Source: Minisyncoccota bacterium (GTDB taxonomy: Bacteria; Patescibacteriota; Minisyncoccia; Phycocordibacterales; UBA9973). Taken from it: a stretch of 35,675 bases of DNA. How positions within the stretch are numbered: the stretch's first letter is position 1; every line of letters starts with the position of its first letter. The notes below the pieces were generated by a model. The model did no database searches, had not been told where the DNA came from, and saw nothing but the letters and a program-made list of their open reading frames with translations. The position numbers were made by a program, and so were the translations under genes. Of the stretch, positions 35,579-35,675 are shown one piece after another. Where the stretch lies: the NCBI GenBank assembly GCA_025453495.1, contig JALOQM010000006.1, forward strand, positions 1 through 35,675, read 5' to 3'.

Positions 35579-35650
35579 TGACCCCACGGGGAATCGAACC
35601 CCGATTACCGGCTTGAAAAGCCGATGTCCTAACCGTTAGACGATGGGGCC
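35579..35650 (-). tRNA. tRNA-Glu (TTC), CCA not encoded
   Basis: Reverse strand GGCCCCATCGTCTAACGGTTAGGACATCGGC-TTTTCAA-GCCGG...GGGGTTCGATTCCCCGTGGGGTCA. Confidence 0.95.
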
Positions 35651-35675
35651 AAACGGTCAAATACGATAGCTACTA

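Overview
The window looks like chromosome from a Patescibacteria/CPR (Parcubacteria-like) genome. This is inferred from a divergent stand-alone 16S gene, compact gene order and CPR-style reduced proteins. It uses the standard bacterial code and has no CRISPR array, prophage or transposon that I can support. Recognisable content: 5'-truncated beta-CASP RNase, LOG-like protein, MgtA-like P-type ATPase, infC-rpmI-rplT, truB, a small Hanks-type kinase, 16S rRNA, a D,D-carboxypeptidase/CapA fusion, rnr, rpsP-khpA-NUDIX-trmD, trhO, pheS-orf-pheT-orf-tRNA-Phe, valS-prsW-hsp20, tsaD, a DsbB/thioredoxin pair, and a carotenoid locus (crtE-crtB-crtI plus a convergent lycopene-elongase-like UbiA protein). 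Two systems stand out. (1) The 16S 3' tail after helix 45 reads GGATTAATTCAATTTG and not GGATCACCTCC, so the anti-Shine-Dalgarno core is missing. Many first-in-operon genes also have a -10 hexamer 6-8 nt before the start codon, and downstream genes are tightly packed or overlapping. This points to translation by leaderless initiation and coupling. (2) A compact C40/C50 carotenoid pathway whose two transcription units share a near-identical extended -10 leaderless promoter (GTGGTATAGT-N6-start). All functional names come from reading motifs in the supplied translations; no database search was run.
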